Source of the DNA: Rhodopirellula europaea 6C
GTDB taxonomy: Bacteria > Planctomycetota > Planctomycetia > Pirellulales > Pirellulaceae
DNA length: 64,000 bases
NCBI RefSeq assembly: GCF_000338295.1
Contig: NZ_ANMO01000120.1
Coordinates: 186,001 to 250,000, forward strand
Direction: 5' to 3'
The first letter of the stretch is position 1, and every line of letters begins with the position of its first letter. A model generated the notes under the pieces. It saw only the letters and a list, made by a program, of their open reading frames with translations, had not been told where the DNA came from and did no database searches. This document shows positions 63,820 through 64,000 of the stretch, piece by piece. The translations under genes and the position numbers were made by a program.

Positions 63820-64000
63820 ATGGCCCAGCAATCATCCAAGAGCGAACTGCCCGACCACCACTGCCCAGTTTGTGGCAGCAAGCAACGCGTGTTCCTTCGC
63901 TATCCCTGGTATATCTGCAAGGAGTGCGTGGCTCTGGCGGAAGACGGTGATGGCCGCCGATTGAACTTTGGAAACGTGAGCTTTTCAGGCGGTTTTTGCT
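63820..64000 (+). CDS. Zinc-ribbon protein, 3' end outside the window
   Basis: The first 60 codons read KSELPDHHCPVCGSKQRVFL, then RYPWYICKECVALAEDGDGR and LNFGNVSFSGGFC. The CPVCG and CKEC pairs make a zinc ribbon, and the DGRxLxFxNxSxSGGF end is shared by a small uncharacterised bacterial family. Partial because it runs off the window. No function assigned. Confidence 0.6.
   Translation, partial: MAQQSSKSELPDHHCPVCGSKQRVFLRYPWYICKECVALAEDGDGRRLNFGNVSFSGGFC

Noticed and set aside
1-64000. Search for CRISPR arrays, tRNA/rRNA genes and complete insertion sequences.
   Set aside because: No spaced direct-repeat array, cloverleaf or rRNA segment, and no transposase motif was found by reading both strands.

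Overview
The window looks like a chromosomal segment of a planctomycete of the family Pirellulaceae (Rhodopirellula-like). The markers are a PSCyt1/DUF1549/DUF1553 cytochrome overlapping a DUF1501 protein (30.1-34.4 kb), an ECF sigma factor overlapping an anti-sigma/Ser-Thr kinase (48.9-52.1 kb), secreted polysaccharide enzymes, a CotH-like relic, and wide gaps between many genes. No rRNA, tRNA, CRISPR array or intact transposase was recognised. The organism call is inference from gene content.

Region by region. 0-2 kb is a mosaic of broken genes (Sak4-like phage ATPase, an uncharacterised helical protein, a SrfB/actin-like ATPase, both halves of an AbiE toxin-antitoxin) joined end to end. 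2-6.5 kb holds two convergent xylan/hemicellulose genes: a GH43 enzyme and a large CE15-CBM-GH10 fusion. 6.6-8.9 kb carries a CotH-like fragment, an unknown protein and a 'mobile mystery' HTH/Fic pair. 9.4-12 kb is a leftward MarR / DoxX / extradiol dioxygenase cluster in which three gene starts are each preceded by a perfect palindrome. 12.6-17 kb has a BNR_4 propeller protein, two more gene relics, two unknown membrane-associated proteins and a DUF3147 stub. 17-23 kb is a leftward heavy-metal RND efflux operon flanked by two His-rich exported proteins. 23-30 kb has small house-keeping or unknown genes, including a frameshifted SOUL gene, a small zinc-ribbon gene with an in-frame stop and an M48-like protein without its HExxH. 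30-38 kb holds the DUF1501/PSCyt pair, a Bcr-type exporter, a TsdA-like dihaem cytochrome and a phosphoesterase.

38.4-42.2 kb is a rightward five-gene lipid operon (diacylglycerol kinase-like, DksA-like, VTT membrane protein, CdsA, CDP-alcohol phosphatidyltransferase) whose last four genes overlap. 42.2-48.9 kb has a cytochrome P450, an SGNH esterase overlapping a sugar acetyltransferase, a Cys-rich secreted protein, and a methyltransferase overlapping an AAA ATPase. 48.9-52.1 kb is the kinase/sigma pair, the kinase frameshifted near its end. 52.1-57.3 kb is a second, CusA-type RND operon with a hairpin in its leader. 57.5-63.6 kb ends with a polysaccharide-lyase-like protein, then a leftward sulfur module: DsrE-like protein, bacterioferritin, MBL-rhodanese (persulfide dioxygenase type), TauE exporter, rhodanese-DUF2892 and an ArsR regulator. 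A shared 24-bp element precedes both the ArsR gene and the rhodanese operon, which points to a single ArsR regulon for sulfide/persulfide handling.
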